Shown here piece after piece: positions 47,126-57,894 of a DNA stretch of 64,000 bases. Below the pieces are notes generated by a model. The model searched no databases. It was given only the letters and a program-made list of their open reading frames with translations, and had not been told where the DNA came from. Position numbers and translations under genes: made by a program. Origin of the DNA: Sciurus carolinensis (taxonomy: Eukaryota; Chordata; Mammalia; Rodentia; Sciuridae); contig NW_025920104.1 in NCBI RefSeq assembly GCF_902686445.1, positions 2,604,001 to 2,668,000 of the forward strand, read 5' to 3'. Numbering within the stretch: the stretch's first letter is position 1; every line of letters begins with the position of its first letter.

Positions 47126-48054
47126 CCTCACTGTATCTCAATTTTTGACTACTAAAATAAATCAATAAATATCTACAATTTTCCTATCTGAATTACTTGA
47201 GACTGTATGAGCCAATGACTTTTTTCTCATCAAGTAGGTATTTCTATTATAAAAGAAGTATATCATTTATTCAGAACTATTCAGACAAGATGTGGTGGTT
47301 TATTATGCCTTCTGTGAACTTATCTTCTTTTAGCCTCCATTATACCTTCCTTTGCCTGTGAGATTCCTCCTTGTTCTTGCAAATATGACTTCTGTATTTT
47401 CAGATATTATACCTGTGTTCCAAGAAATAAGAGTGAACCAGGAAATGCAGGAGTCAAAATTTACAAGTGTATTCTATTGAATTTACAAACTCCACCACTC
47501 CTAAGTAAAAAGCATGAGGTATATTTTGGCATAAACATTCAGATTAAGAGCCAGGTAGGTCACAGAGAATAATAATTGGACAACAATTTGAAGAGTTAAA
47601 AACAACCTTAAGATTTACCACAGCTGAAATTCAGAAGACTAAATAGTGAGTAGAGCATTTCACATTATCTGAAATCAGATATTAGGCAAATAAATAGAAG
47701 TAAAGTTAAACAAACCTAGGTATATTGACACCAGAGTTCAAAGTATATAAGAATGCAGTTATTTGGAAATGAAATAATTAAACCATGCACCTAGTTATAT
47801 TTGTGACTAAGGAAATTGAAATATTGTATATTAAATATAATTTCAAATTTCATTTTGTGCATTGAAAATGGAAAATAAATGTATGTGATTCACAATTGTT
47901 TTTAAGGGGAAGTGATAACTTCAAAATACTTGATACACTTTTTTTTTTTTGCCAGTAAGAGTATTACTGTAAACATGTATTTTCATCATGACTGGAGTGT
48001 TTCAGAATTACAGTATCAATATCAGACAGTGCTCAAGCTCACTATTTCTAAAGA
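47126..48054. other. Unassigned sequence
   Basis: AT-rich; nothing recognised. Confidence 0.4.
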
Positions 48055-48290
48055 TTTCAGTTTTTAGAGTCATTTTAGATTTATGGGAAAATTGAGAGTA
48101 AGGTACAGAGATTTCCTGTCTATCTCTTACATCCCAATGTGCATAAGCTTCCCCATTATTAACATCCTCCACCATAGTGGTGCAGTCTTTATAATTAATG
48201 ACCCTTCATGACACATCAAAATCATCCAAAGGTCATACTTTATGTTAGGAATCTCCCTTGGTATGCATTCTATACAAGTATACTTTTAAA
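48055..48290 (-). mobile_element. Ancient L1M 3' UTR fragment, reverse orientation
   Basis: TTTTAGATTTATGGGAAAAT, GGTACAGAGATTTCCTGTC, ATTATTAACATCCTCCACCA and GTATGCATTCTATACAAG match the reversed old L1 3' UTR in order. The same family appears at 55930-56285. Confidence 0.7.
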
Positions 48291-48774
48291 GAAAGCATAG
48301 GTTTTTTGTTAGGTTGCTATGATGAAGAGATCTCTGTAAAAGTGGTATGGATATTTACTTTACTCTTACTAGTCTCTTGAGCCACATGATATTTCATCCT
48401 AACACAAAGATAATATAAATATATATGGACAAGAATGTTAAAATTAATTGGCCAAAACAAAACATCCCAAGATATTTAAAGCATATGAAATTGTATATGT
48501 TCTAAAATTACTATGAATGTATGCACATGTGTGTACACATCCATATATATTTTTAAAAGGAATAATTAAAATTTTATTTAAATTAAGTAGTTCACTGAAA
48601 GTCCCAGAAAAGTTTCAACTTCATAAGCACTTCATAAGATGTAGTTCACTTATAAAGAAAAACATCTATTTTCCTAAACAACAAAAACATGTATTAAATT
48701 GTTAATATTTTAGATAGAAACTGCCATTTCATAAGTTACCAGTTCTTGAAATTTGTTGGTCAAGACCCTTTTTA

Positions 48775-48805
48775 AAAAAAATTAGTTTTAGATGGACACA
48801 ATACT

Positions 48806-48838
<33 letters not shown>

Positions 48839-48916
48839 ATGGTGCTGAGGATTGAAACCAGTGCCTCACACGTGCTAGGCAAGTGCTTTCCTGCTGAGCT
48901 ATAACCCAAGCCCCAG
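48775..48916 (-). mobile_element. ID SINE, reverse orientation, with (TTTA)n tail
   Basis: TTAGTTTTAGATGGACACAA, a TTTA run at 48804-48837, then GTGCTGAGGATTGAAACCAG and GCCTCACACGTGCTAGGCAA. Confidence 0.9.
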
Positions 48917-50200
48917 TCAAGATTGTTTGACAATAATATTTTGTGCAAAATTCCATTGTAGAAAGTGTAAGAAAACTGCTCCAACTGAAACAGAAGTCTC
49001 TGGAACTCTGCTCCCTGTCTCCTGGTCCAACCCAATTAAGGCTTCAGAGGCAACTACAAGTTTCCTTAAAGCATTATATTAAAATAGGCCATGAGTATAC
49101 CTGTATTTCATATTAAACAATTTTATTACAGAACTTAATCCCATTAACTCACTTAAAAAAAAAAACACAAACATGAGAAAAGGATAAACAGAATCCAAGG
49201 CTCACTAGCCTTTGGAGGACAGGAGGAAACACTGGACAGAGAACCCACATTTTTCCTTATGCCTGATGTCTCTGTGTCCCTGTTCTCTCCAGGATTCCAC
49301 TTTCTGTCACCTCTGACAAGGGGAGGAAACTGACTAGAAGAGTCATGGACCAGAAGGTCACAACCAACTCTAAAGATATCTGGTGCAAATGGCTTGTACA
49401 TTCTAGTCTGTAACTCTGAGAAAGAAATTGGATATGCACTGTCAAATACCTACTCCTAAGTTTACTGCCCTTTGATACTGGCTATGATCTTTCACTATAG
49501 CTTCTGTTTATCCCAGAACACAAACCCTCAAATCCATGTGCAGTTTCCATGTTGAATTACAAAGTTGTTTGAGAACCACCTCAGTGGCTGTAGTGTGCAT
49601 AAACTGTTGTGTGTACTGGGTGTCACACCCTAGGACAAGCAGGTCCAATGCAAGGGGCACACATGGACAACATTCTCACTGCTAAATTTCTTCCTTTTCA
49701 ATTTGGGCCCTGCCCCACATTCAAGGTAGAAATCTTGAATTCCGTCCCCCCGCCCCGGCCCTCGACCCCCGACAAATGAAGTCATGCTCTCACAGAACAG
49801 AGATCCAAGTCTTCACCATTAATTAAACAGAGCTTTCTAAGGTGCCAGGAATATTCTTAGAAGTGTCCTGGACAGGGCTGTCAAGGCTTGGCTCTCTGAC
49901 TCAGAAGGGAGCTCAGCACAGCTTCTTTTCTCTGGGCCTCCAGGAACTTATAAATCACTCCTCTCATCTGTGGCCTGAAGCTATGGTTGATTTTTGAATT
50001 CACCTACTGAGAAACAATCCTGTCTACTCCTGCTTCCAGCATCCCAGACTTTCTTGAACCACGTTCTGCCTCAGACTGTTTCCTAACTGGTTCTTGTTCA
50101 TTGCAGGATTTCATTTCTGCTTGTCCAGATGTGTCCACACAAAATCATCTTTTTGCAGACTGCATTGTCTGCCTCAGGTCCCTAGTGGGCACAGGTGGAG
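48917..50200. other. Unassigned flank of the CpG island
   Basis: Unique-looking. A C-rich patch with several CpGs (CGTCCCCCCGCCCCGGCCC) occurs near 49742. No exon recognised. Confidence 0.4.
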
Positions 50201-50890
50201 CAGGAAGTGGCCGTATCCCGTGCAACTTTGCAGGTGGGAGGATGTGGCAAGTTCGAAAATAGGTGAGCGCCAGTGGGCGTACCTGGGCACGGGAGCCGCC
50301 TCTTCCAGCCAATCAGCGGCTGGCGGCGTGTATGGCAGCCCGTTCCTGGGGACAGTGTGTGGTGATGGCGGTGTTACAGGTCAGAACCTGCATGGTGGGC
50401 GGGAGCTTTTTCTTTTCAGCGCGGGCCTCGGTCACAAGTGATGAGGGTGGCATGCGAAGGGTTTGTCCCCGACTACTTCCCATGGTCTTTCTCCAGCTTG
50501 GGATGCCACCTGTCAGCCCCGCGCCTCTTCTGGATGCCCAGGTCATTCCTGCCTAATCGGGCACCCCGGGTGCTCGACTCTCCATGCTCGGCGGCGTCGT
50601 GGCGTCCCCTGAACCGGTGGGCACCGGATGGCTACAGGTAAATGCTGCGGCGATCCGGGCGCGGAACTCCTAGGGCCTCATTAGGCGATGGAGAACCTGG
50701 GCCACAGCATGAGGCGGCAGGCGGCAAAGTTCGGCCCAGGCGATCAGGGATGGTGGGCACTGCTAGAGCTCCAGCTGTATCAGTTCTGGTCACTGCTGCA
50801 AGGTAGGTGGGCGCTGGGTGCCGCGGGGGCGATGGAAGGGTGAGGACTTGGGTGGGCACCTGCCGGGTGGTTTATGGTGGGCGTGGACTG
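50201..50890. promoter_or_regulatory. CpG island, candidate promoter
   Basis: The only CpG-dense stretch in the window. By eye I count about 44 CpGs in 680 bp at roughly 60% GC, which gives an observed/expected ratio near 0.7. It holds an inverted CCAAT-like context (CAGCCAATCAGCGGCTGG at about 50308) and GGGCGGGAGC (Sp1-like). Plus-strand donor-like sites are AG/GTGAGC near 50261, CAG/GTAAAT near 50636 and AAG/GTAGGT near 50801. I see no TATA box and no protein-like first exon. Retention of CpGs in an otherwise depleted region suggests an unmethylated germline promoter. Confidence 0.72.
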
Positions 50891-51344
50891 GGTAGGCTCC
50901 GACTTTCAAGCCCGGTTCCAGGGGCTCAGCATTGCGAACTTTGCAAAGGGGAACGCCTGGGTGCCTGACTTCCCTTCTGAGTCACCAGATTGAGACTGTG
51001 CTTTGCTATGTCTGGAGGCAGTGAATGGGTTACTGTGGTGTGCCTTTAATCCATGCAGGAATTGGAGGTGAGGAAAACTGATGGGAAATGCTGGGAAAAA
51101 CACCTGGCATGCACAGGGTTGTTTTGAGTATTAAATGGACAATACCCTTTCCAAACATGTAAGGAGAACTTTCAAATGGCAATCGTTATTAGAGTCTTAC
51201 AGAAAGATAAGAATGAGACTTGACATTTAGACTACTGAGGAAGAGGGAGAAGATCAGTATAGGGCAAAGCAAAGTCAGAACAAGAAGGCAAGAGGAAGAA
51301 TCATGTCATTTTTGCATGTAGGGATAAAGGAGCTTTGTAATGTA

Positions 51345-51447
51345 CCTGTTGTAACTAGGAATGAAGCTGAGTGACAGAGTGCCTGCCTAGCATGTGCAAA
51401 TCCTGTATTGGGTCCCCACTACTGAAAAAACAAAAACAAAAAAATGA
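51345..51447 (+). mobile_element. ID-type SINE
   Basis: AATGAAGCTGAGTGACAGAG, TGCCTGCCTAGCATGTGCAA, GGGTCCCCACTACTG, then an AAAACAAAAAC tail. Confidence 0.75.
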
Positions 51448-51747
51448 ACAGAAAACATGTTGGTTGACACTGTCAACTACTAGAATCAGTTTGGCAGTTG
51501 TGTAGAGGATTGGGTTGTGGGAAAGGAGATTAGAAGTTGTACTAAAGTGATAGCAAGGCAGCTGAAACAAGAGTAGAGTACAAGTGAAAACTCCAACAGC
51601 AGGAGAGGCCTTAGGGATTTCCATTTGGCAAAATGGACTGTGTGCATATGGAGAATGAAGGAAAGAATGACGTTGGAGATAATTCCTAGGTTTGTGGCTT
51701 GGAAAACCCTTGAAACTAATTATAGAAATACTTGTTTTTACTTTAAG

Positions 51748-51840
51748 ATGAAGATTTAGAAATGGCTGTCAAGAAACTTAATGGAAAACTCTATCTGGAT
51801 GACTCATAAAAATATAGGCCATTAGAAGAAAATCTAGCAG
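51748..51840 (+). pseudogene. RANBP2 exon remnant (IR1-IR2 linker)
   Basis: RANBP2 (Nup358) is the huge cytoplasmic-filament nucleoporin with SUMO E3 activity in its internal repeats. This 93-bp exon follows TTTTTACTTTAAG and ends at GCAG/GTATGT. It translates as DEDLEMAVKKLNGKLYLDDS, stop, KYRPLEENLA. That is the segment between internal repeats 1 and 2 of RANBP2 (family: DEDFETAVKKLNGKLYL...). The TAA at 51807-51809 is in frame. The exon ends in phase 1, and the leftover G joins AT of the next exon to give Asp, as in the parent gene. Confidence 0.9.
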
Positions 51841-52161
51841 GTATGTTAAGTTTAAATGACTAAGTAGATTTTTTTAAACAAATCATCTGTTTGAAAGAAA
51901 CCTCCTGATCTGATAATCAAGATTAATTGATTTTATTTATTTAACATATCCTTGTTCCTGGTGATTTAAATATTTCAAAAATAATGCTACCTGGAAAACA
52001 TGGTTCTCTTAGTGATCCTTGTTCCGATTAGTATTCATAGGTCTTGTTATAGGGGTTTTTGGATTACCTTAAGGTCCAGTGAAAAGCTGATCATTGTGTA
52101 GAGTAGTTGGACTTCATCTAATTTTATCTTTTATTTTGCTTGTGCTGTTTGGGTTTTTCAG

Positions 52162-52339
52162 ATAATGAGAAAGAATGTGTTATTGTCTGGGGAAAGAAGC
52201 CTACAGTTCAAAAGAAAGCAAAACCAGATTCAGTAAAGCTCCCACCTACATTTTTTATGGAGTCTGCAATGATACTGATGAGTTCAATGGAAATGGGGAA
52301 GACTTTCAGTCAGAGCTTCAAAAAGTTCAGGAAACTCAG
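52162..52339 (+). pseudogene. RANBP2 exon remnant (internal repeat 2), frameshifted
   Basis: It starts after GGGTTTTTCAG and ends at CTCAG/GTAAGA. The first frame gives [29 protein letters not shown], the IR2 SUMO-ligase motif. After TTTTTT at 52251-52256 one base is missing, and the protein resumes in another frame as [27 protein letters not shown]. Order and phase match the preceding exon across a 321-bp intron, so this is a genomic duplication, not a processed copy. Neither the upstream repeat 1 exon nor the downstream RanBD4 and cyclophilin exons were found. Beyond about 52.5 kb the sequence is L1. Confidence 0.93.
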
Positions 52340-52529
52340 GTAAGAATGTCTTCTTTGTTTTCCTTCTGATTCCATTGACTTTGTTGATGTAGTAAACAGA
52401 AGAATGTTCTTAGCAAATGGTAATGATGGGTGTGGCTAGCAGATAGAGTGAATCCGAGTAAGTGGAGAGGCATATTATTTATGAATTGGTACACTCAAAA
52501 TAGGATATTAAATTTTCCAAAATTGAGCT

Positions 52530-52630
52530 ATAGATTGAAGGTGCAGTGCCAGTCAAAACTTCACCAGGATTCTTTGAAGATATAAATGAGCTAATTCTTA
52601 AAATTTCTATGGAAAGTTACAAATATATGT
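52530..52630 (+). mobile_element. L1 ORF2 fragment, plus strand
   Basis: TTCACCAGGATTCTTTGAAG, AAATGAGCTAATTCTTAAAA and TTTCTATGGAAAGTTACAAA resemble the L1 ORF2 stretch 'agctgattctaaaatttatatggaa'. It faces the minus-strand L1 that follows. Confidence 0.6.
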
Positions 52631-53500
52631 TTGTTATTATTGATGACTGAGACATTATCAACCAGAGTTTTGAGTTTTGACCTAAAATGGATATTCAAAT
52701 TTATCCAATTTTTTTACTCCATCTATTGTTGCAATCATGGGACTTTTTGTGAAATCTATGAAGGATATTGATTTTTGAATGTTCAGGAAACCAACATTGC
52801 TATCCTGGAATAAGCCTCAATTATGAAATATGAATTATAAATTTTATATGCATTCAGGTTTGAGTAAATTTTGTTACTACTTTTGGATTTATTATTATCA
52901 GGGGTATTGGTCAGTATTTTTTTCTGACAATATCTTTAGTTTCCATATAAGAGTTAATACTGGTATCAAGAAATGAATTGAAAAATGTTTGTGGTACTGC
53001 GGTTTTCTGAAAGAGATTGTGTTATTTGTAGCCATTTCTCCTTGAATGATCAGCAGTTTTTACTAGAGGAATCATATGAGATGAAGTTTTATGAAGACTT
53101 TTTAAAAATACAGCAAATGAATAGAGAACTGTAGGATATCTGTTCAGTTTATCTAATAGTTCTTGAGTAAATTTTGATAATTTGTGTCTTTCAAGAAACT
53201 GGTGTCAAATTTGTGTGCATAGAGCTGTTCCTTTAAATCTCTTTTTAGTCTTTTAATGTCTGTAAGTTCAGTATAGACATGTACTGTTTTCTGTCTTTCT
53301 TGCTCTTTCTTGGTTAATCTGGTTAGAGGTTCATCAATTTCATGAGTACTTTTCCACTTCCACCAGTAGAAATAGATTTTGCCTTCATTGATATTCAGTC
53401 TGTTGTCTGTGTCAAATTTCATTGATTTCTGTTCTTACTATTTACTTATTATTACTATGTTCTTATTATTTACTTCTTGCCTTGGGCTTATTTTGCATTT

Positions 53501-53568
53501 TTTTTTGTACCAGGGTTTGAACCCAGGGTACTTAGTCACTGAGGCATATCCTCAGCCCTTTGTTTTTT
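53501..53568 (-). mobile_element. ID SINE, reverse orientation
   Basis: TTTGTACCAGGGTTTGAACC, GGGTACTTAGTCACTGAGGC, ATCCTCAGCCC. Confidence 0.8.
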
Positions 53569-53589
53569 TAATTTAAATTTAATTTATTT

Positions 53590-53772
53590 ATTTGTTACCA
53601 GGGATGGTACCTAGGGGCAGTTAACCACTAAGCTACATCCCCAGACCTTTTCATATTTTGTTTAGAGACAGGGTCTCACTAAAGCTGAGACTGGCATTGA
53701 ACTTGTGATCTTCTTTCCTCAGCCTCCCAAGCTGCCAGGGATTACAGGAATATGCCACTGTGCCCAGCTGTT
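53590..53772 (-). mobile_element. B1-dID SINE, reverse orientation
   Basis: Reversed ID part (TTACCAGGGATGGTACCTAG, CACTAAGCTACATCCCCAG) followed by reversed B1 part (GAGACAGGGTCTCACTAAAG, CCTCAGCCTCCCAAGCTGCC, GGGATTACAGGAATATGCC). Confidence 0.92.
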
Positions 53773-53825
53773 TCTAGTTTCCTAAAGTAGAAGCTTAAAT
53801 TAAGACCATTTTTTAAGAACTTAAC

Positions 53826-53836
53826 CTTTATTTAAT

Positions 53837-53875
<39 letters not shown>

Positions 53876-53953
53876 TTGTGTTGCTATGGATTATACCCAG
53901 TGTCTTACTGTGCTAGGCAAGTGCTCTACCACAGAGCTACAACCCAAGCCCAC
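53826..53953 (-). mobile_element. ID SINE, reverse orientation, with long (TTTA)n
   Basis: About 12 TTTA units at 53826-53878, then TTGCTATGGATTATACCCAG, TGTGCTAGGCAAGTGCTCTA and CCACAGAGCTACAACCC. Confidence 0.9.
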
Positions 53954-54412
53954 ATTGTTCATTTTTATGCAAGTATTTAATGCAAGAATTTCCCTGTAAA
54001 CCTTGTTTAGCTGCATCCCATGAGTTTCAATGCGATCTTTTTGCTTTTATGGTCCTTGCCATTCTTCTTGACCTGTGCATTAGTTAAAAATACTAGGTTA
54101 TTTTCCACATATTATTGCTGTTGATTGTTACTTTATAGTTCATAAATATTTGAATAATTTTAGTTGTTTGAGTTTAGTGAGATCTGTTTTTGTGATTGTT
54201 TCATGTGCACTTGATAAGAATTTTGTAGTCTGCTGTATTTGTGTGTGGAATATTATATAAATGTTAATTAGGTCAAATTAGTTGATACTTTTATTCGGGT
54301 CTTACATATCTTTGATAAATTTTTGTCTGCTTATTCTGTCATTTACCAAGAACGTTATCAAGCTAATTGTGACTGCCCACCTTTCATCAGATTTCACTTC
54401 TCATACTTTTTT

Positions 54413-54531
54413 TAGTATATTTTTAGTTGTCAATGGACCTTTATTTTATTTATATGCAGTGCTAGGAATTGGATCCAGTGCCTCACACATGCTAGGCAAG
54501 CACTCGACCACTAAGTTAAACCCCAGCCCTC
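54413..54531 (-). mobile_element. ID SINE, reverse orientation
   Basis: TTTTTAGTTGTCAATGGACC, GCAGTGCTAGGAATTGGATC, GCCTCACACATGCTAGGCAA. Confidence 0.9.
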
Positions 54532-54764
54532 ATACTTTGTTGATCTCTTGATTTAACTTTGTTGATTTTTCAAAACTCTCTATTTTTTTCTGTTCTATTT
54601 TTTTATTTTCTTCCTCCTGCTTACTTTGGATTTAGTTTGCTCTTTTTCCAACTTCTTAAGATGAGAAGATTCTTGGCCTATGATCTTTGTTTTTTAATGT
54701 TTACAGCTTTATATTTTTCTCTAAGCATTGCTCTAGTTGCATTCAGTAAGTTTGGTAATTTTTG

Positions 54765-54876
54765 TTTTTTAATATATTTTTTATTTTTCAATTTTTTGCA
54801 GTGCTGGGGATCAAACCTAGGACCTTGTGCTTGCAAGACAAGCACACTACCAACTGAGCTATTTCCCCAACCCTCT
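54765..54876 (-). mobile_element. ID SINE, reverse orientation
   Basis: GCAGTGCTGGGGATCAAACC, TAGGACCTTGTGCTTGCAAG, CACACTACCAACTGAGC. Confidence 0.88.
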
Positions 54877-55264
54877 TTTCTGTTTTTTAGCCTGTTAAAA
54901 CAGTAAAGTTTTGTTTGAAATTACTGTTATAAAATGCATCTTTACAAATTATGATTTATAAAATGCCAGGGAAAGGAGTTACCAAAATTTTTTTTGTTTA
55001 TAGTTATTACTTATATACTTTATAGCTCTGTATTTATTCAAGTTACCATCTACATTGTATGTCCTCTCAATTCTGTCTACTGGACTCATTTAGTACTTAT
55101 TTAGACCTTCTTATAGGACAGGTCTGCTAGCAAGTTTTTTTCAGTTTCTGTTTATCTGCGATACCTTAATTTCTCTTTTTTTCTAAATGGTAGTTTTGCT
55201 GAATATAAAACTCTTGGTTGACATTCTTTCATCATTTTGAATATGTAATCCCACTCTTTTCTTT

Positions 55265-55388
55265 TTCTTTTATTAGTTGTAGGTAGACATAACTTTATTT
55301 ATTTTTTTAATATGGTGCTGAGGATCAAACCCAGTGCCTCACATATGCTAGACAAGGACTGTACCACTGAGTCACAACCTCAACCCTA
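55265..55388 (-). mobile_element. ID SINE, reverse orientation
   Basis: TTAGTTGTAGGTAGACATAA, ATGGTGCTGAGGATCAAACC, GCCTCACATATGCTAGACAA. Confidence 0.9.
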
Positions 55389-55442
55389 TCCCAGTTTTCT
55401 GACTTTGATTTCTGTAAGGGCTTTGCTATTAATTCTTTAATT

Positions 55443-55558
55443 TTTTTGTTGTTGTTGATGGATCTTTATTTTATTTATTTATATGTGGTTCTGAGAATCA
55501 AACCCAGTGCCTCACACATGCTAGGCAAGCACTCTACAACTGAGCTACAACCCTAACC
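55443..55558 (-). mobile_element. ID SINE, reverse orientation
   Basis: TTGTTGATGGATCTTTATTT, GTGGTTCTGAGAATCAAACC, GCCTCACACATGCTAGGCAA, CACTCTACAACTGAGC. Confidence 0.9.
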
Positions 55559-55929
55559 CTTCTATTAATCTTACTGAGCATCCCTTTTATGGAATGAGCT
55601 TTCTGCTTTCAAGAAATTTCTCTTAATATTCAGCATTTGAGAGTTCATCTGTGATGAATTTAAGTGTGTATCTTTTTTATTGTATCCATATTGGAGTTCA
55701 TAAAGACTTTTTGGTTGTTTTTGGACTTTACTCAAATATTCTATCATTTTCTCTCCTTCTGGGTTTCCCATTATGCATATGTTGGTATGGTTGATGGTTT
55801 CATGCAGGTCTTTGAAACCTTTTTGAGTTTTCTTCACTGGTTTTTTTCTTTAGATTTCTCAGGCTAGATAATCTCAATTCATGTATCTCTAGCTTATTGA
55901 TTTCTTTTGCCTGTCAGATCTGCTGTTGA

Positions 55930-56285
55930 CCCTTGGAGTGAATTTGACTTTACTTTCTGAAGCAGATTTAGGTTTATAGGAAGGTACCAGAGATATCCAT
56001 GTATCTCCTGCCCTCAACATATACATGTTCTCCCTCATTAACATCCTGTAACATGGGGGCATATTTGTTACAATCCTAAAACCTGTGTTCATGCATCACC
56101 ACACAAAGTTTAAAGTTTACACTAGGTTTCCCCCTTGTCTTGTACTTTCTATGAGTTGGGACAAATAATGAATGCTGTGTATACCATTATAATGTCCTAC
56201 TATGTGATTTCACTGTCATAAAAATTCTCCTTACATCCCTGATCCCCATCCCTATCTGCCACTGATCAGGATGATTGGGCTATGT
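55930..56285 (-). mobile_element. Ancient L1M 3' UTR fragment, reverse orientation
   Basis: GCAGATTTAGGTTTATAGGA, ACCAGAGATATCCATGTATC, CTCATTAACATCCTGTAACA, TTTGTTACAATCCTAAAACC and CTTTCTATGAGTTGGGACAA: same family and order as 48055-48290, but longer. Confidence 0.75.
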
Positions 56286-56396
56286 TTTTTAGTATCTTTT
56301 AGTTATCAATGGACATTTATTTATTTTTATGCAGTGCTGAGAATTGAACCCATTGCCTCACAGTGCTCTACCACTGAGCTACAAACCCAGCCCCTC
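56286..56396 (-). mobile_element. ID SINE, reverse orientation
   Basis: TTTTAGTTATCAATGGACAT, GCAGTGCTGAGAATTGAACC, AGTGCTCTACCACTGAGC. Confidence 0.9.
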
Positions 56397-56419
56397 TTTG
56401 TTTAATTTCTAGGGTTGGT

Positions 56420-57640
56420 TATGAAGTTGATTTTGATCATCTTTGTTAATGTTTTTCTTGTTTTTACAAACAGGTGTATTTATAATAGCCCTCTCTCTAC
56501 CATTTCAGAAGCAATAAATTGACCCCTTTGAATTGATCATCCTTGTTTATCCCTTGTTATTTTTCTTGAATCTGCTTTATCTGGTAAGAAAGATTAACTC
56601 AATCATATTTTTGTGTTTAAGTATGTGTATTTGTGTGTTATAATCTTTATTTTTAACCACCTATATCATAATGAGTTTTTGGACTGAATTTTGACAGTTT
56701 CTTTAAAAATCTATTTGGATAATGTTTATTGGTGTTTAAACAATTTACATTTTATTTAATGTAATTGTCATGGTTAGACTTTTATCATTTTATTTTTAGT
56801 TGCAAGTATCGCTTTTATTTTTCATTACTGTTTTCATTTTTTTAATTATTTTGATATTCTTCAGAATTCTTTTACATTTTATTATTGTACCATTGTTGTG
56901 GTACTAGGGATTGAAATAAAGAGCTTTGTGTGGGCTAGGCAATGGCTCTATCACAGAACTGTATCACTGTTGCTTTTTAAAATTTTATGTTGAGACAGGG
57001 AAATGCTAAATTACCCAGGCAATCCTACCTCAACTTTCTGAGTAATTTGGGGATTACAGATGTGTGACACCATACTCAGTTGGCAATTGACTGTTGCATA
57101 TTCAGTTATTAACTTATAATCTTGTTATTACTTAGCAGTTCCAGGAAACTGTGTATTCTTTGTTTTTTATTTTTATATTTACAATCATATCATCAGTAAA
57201 CTTTGACAGATTTCTTTTTTTCCTTTCTTTATACATTTTACTTCAGTGTATCTGGAGAGTTTCTAATATATCTTATGACATGAGGGAACGTTCATACCTT
57301 GCTATTGTTCTTAATAAGAAAGCTAGTCTCTCACTGTTAAATATCATGTTAACTGCAATTTTTTGGTAGATGTTCTTTATCAAATTTAATAAGCTTCTTA
57401 TTCATAATTTATGGAGAGTATTTATTATGGTGTTGGATATTGGCAAATGAATTTCTGCAACTATTAATATGAGCTGAGGATTTTATTTTCAGCTGTTTTA
57501 TGAGTACATTGCTGTAATCAGTTTGCACATGTTCAACCAGCCTTCCATCCTTGGAGGAAAACTTACTTGGTTGTGGTATATAATTATTTTATATATTGAT
57601 TTTTTTTCTCCAATATTTTTAAAAATTGGTGAATTAGAGT
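56420..57640 (-). mobile_element. Ancient L1 ORF2 fragment, reverse orientation
   Basis: TGACCCCTTTGAATTGATCA and CTTATCCCTTGTTATTTTTC lie in the first part. After a SINE come CACTGTTAAATATCATGTTA, ACTGCAATTTTTTGGTAGAT, TTTGCACATGTTCAACCAGC, CTTCCATCCTTGGAGG and CTTACTTGGTTGTGGTATAT. The latter is the reversed RT region ('tatgttgaaccaaccttgcatccc...'). Confidence 0.72.
56885..57083 (-). mobile_element. B1-dID SINE, reverse orientation
   Basis: GTGGTACTAGGGATTGAAAT and GCTAGGCAATGGCTCTATCA (ID part), then TGAGACAGGGAAATGCTAAA, CCTCAACTTTCTGAG and GGGGATTACAGATGTGTGAC (B1 part). Confidence 0.85.
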
Positions 57641-57804
57641 TTTGCATGATTGGATTTGTTGTTATATATTCATAGAAGCATATAACATATTAATGTAATT
57701 TGTCCAAAATGACTCTCCAGAAACCCCACCCACCACCTCCCACTCCTTGAACCCTATTCTCTAGAGACCTCCCTTTGATTTTTAGGAGATTCCCCCCAGA
57801 TTCA

Positions 57805-57885
57805 CTTTTTTTCTTACTTTCTTTCTTTCCTTCTTTCTTTCTTTCTTTCTTCCTTCCTTTCTTCTTTTCTATCTTTCTTTCTTTC
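57805..57885. repeat. (TTTC)n / (TTCC)n microsatellite
   Basis: An imperfect pyrimidine run ending a few bases before the start of the 3.5-kb tandem unit. Confidence 0.95.
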
Positions 57886-57894
57886 GAAGGAGCA

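Larger units (their letters stand above)
52690..55930 (-). mobile_element. Ancient L1M patchwork, reverse orientation
   Basis: Reversed ORF2 blocks are recognisable: TTCAGGAAACCAACATTGCT, TCAGGGGTATTGGTCAGTAT, TTAATCTGGTTAGAGGTTCA, TAGCTGCATCCCATGAGTTT, TTGATTTTTCAAAACTCTC and TGCTTACTTTGGATTTAG. From about 54.9 to 55.93 kb an L1M 3'-region-like block follows (CTCTTGGTTGACATTCTTTC, CCTTCTGGGTTTCCCATTAT). The order suggests at least two different insertions. Seven same-strand SINEs interrupt it. Confidence 0.75.

Noticed and set aside
50094..50641. Coding first exon in the CpG island (frames of 67-115 codons on both strands)
   Set aside because: GC-rich DNA keeps frames open in several phases at once. 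No frame shows a domain or continues into a recognised exon.
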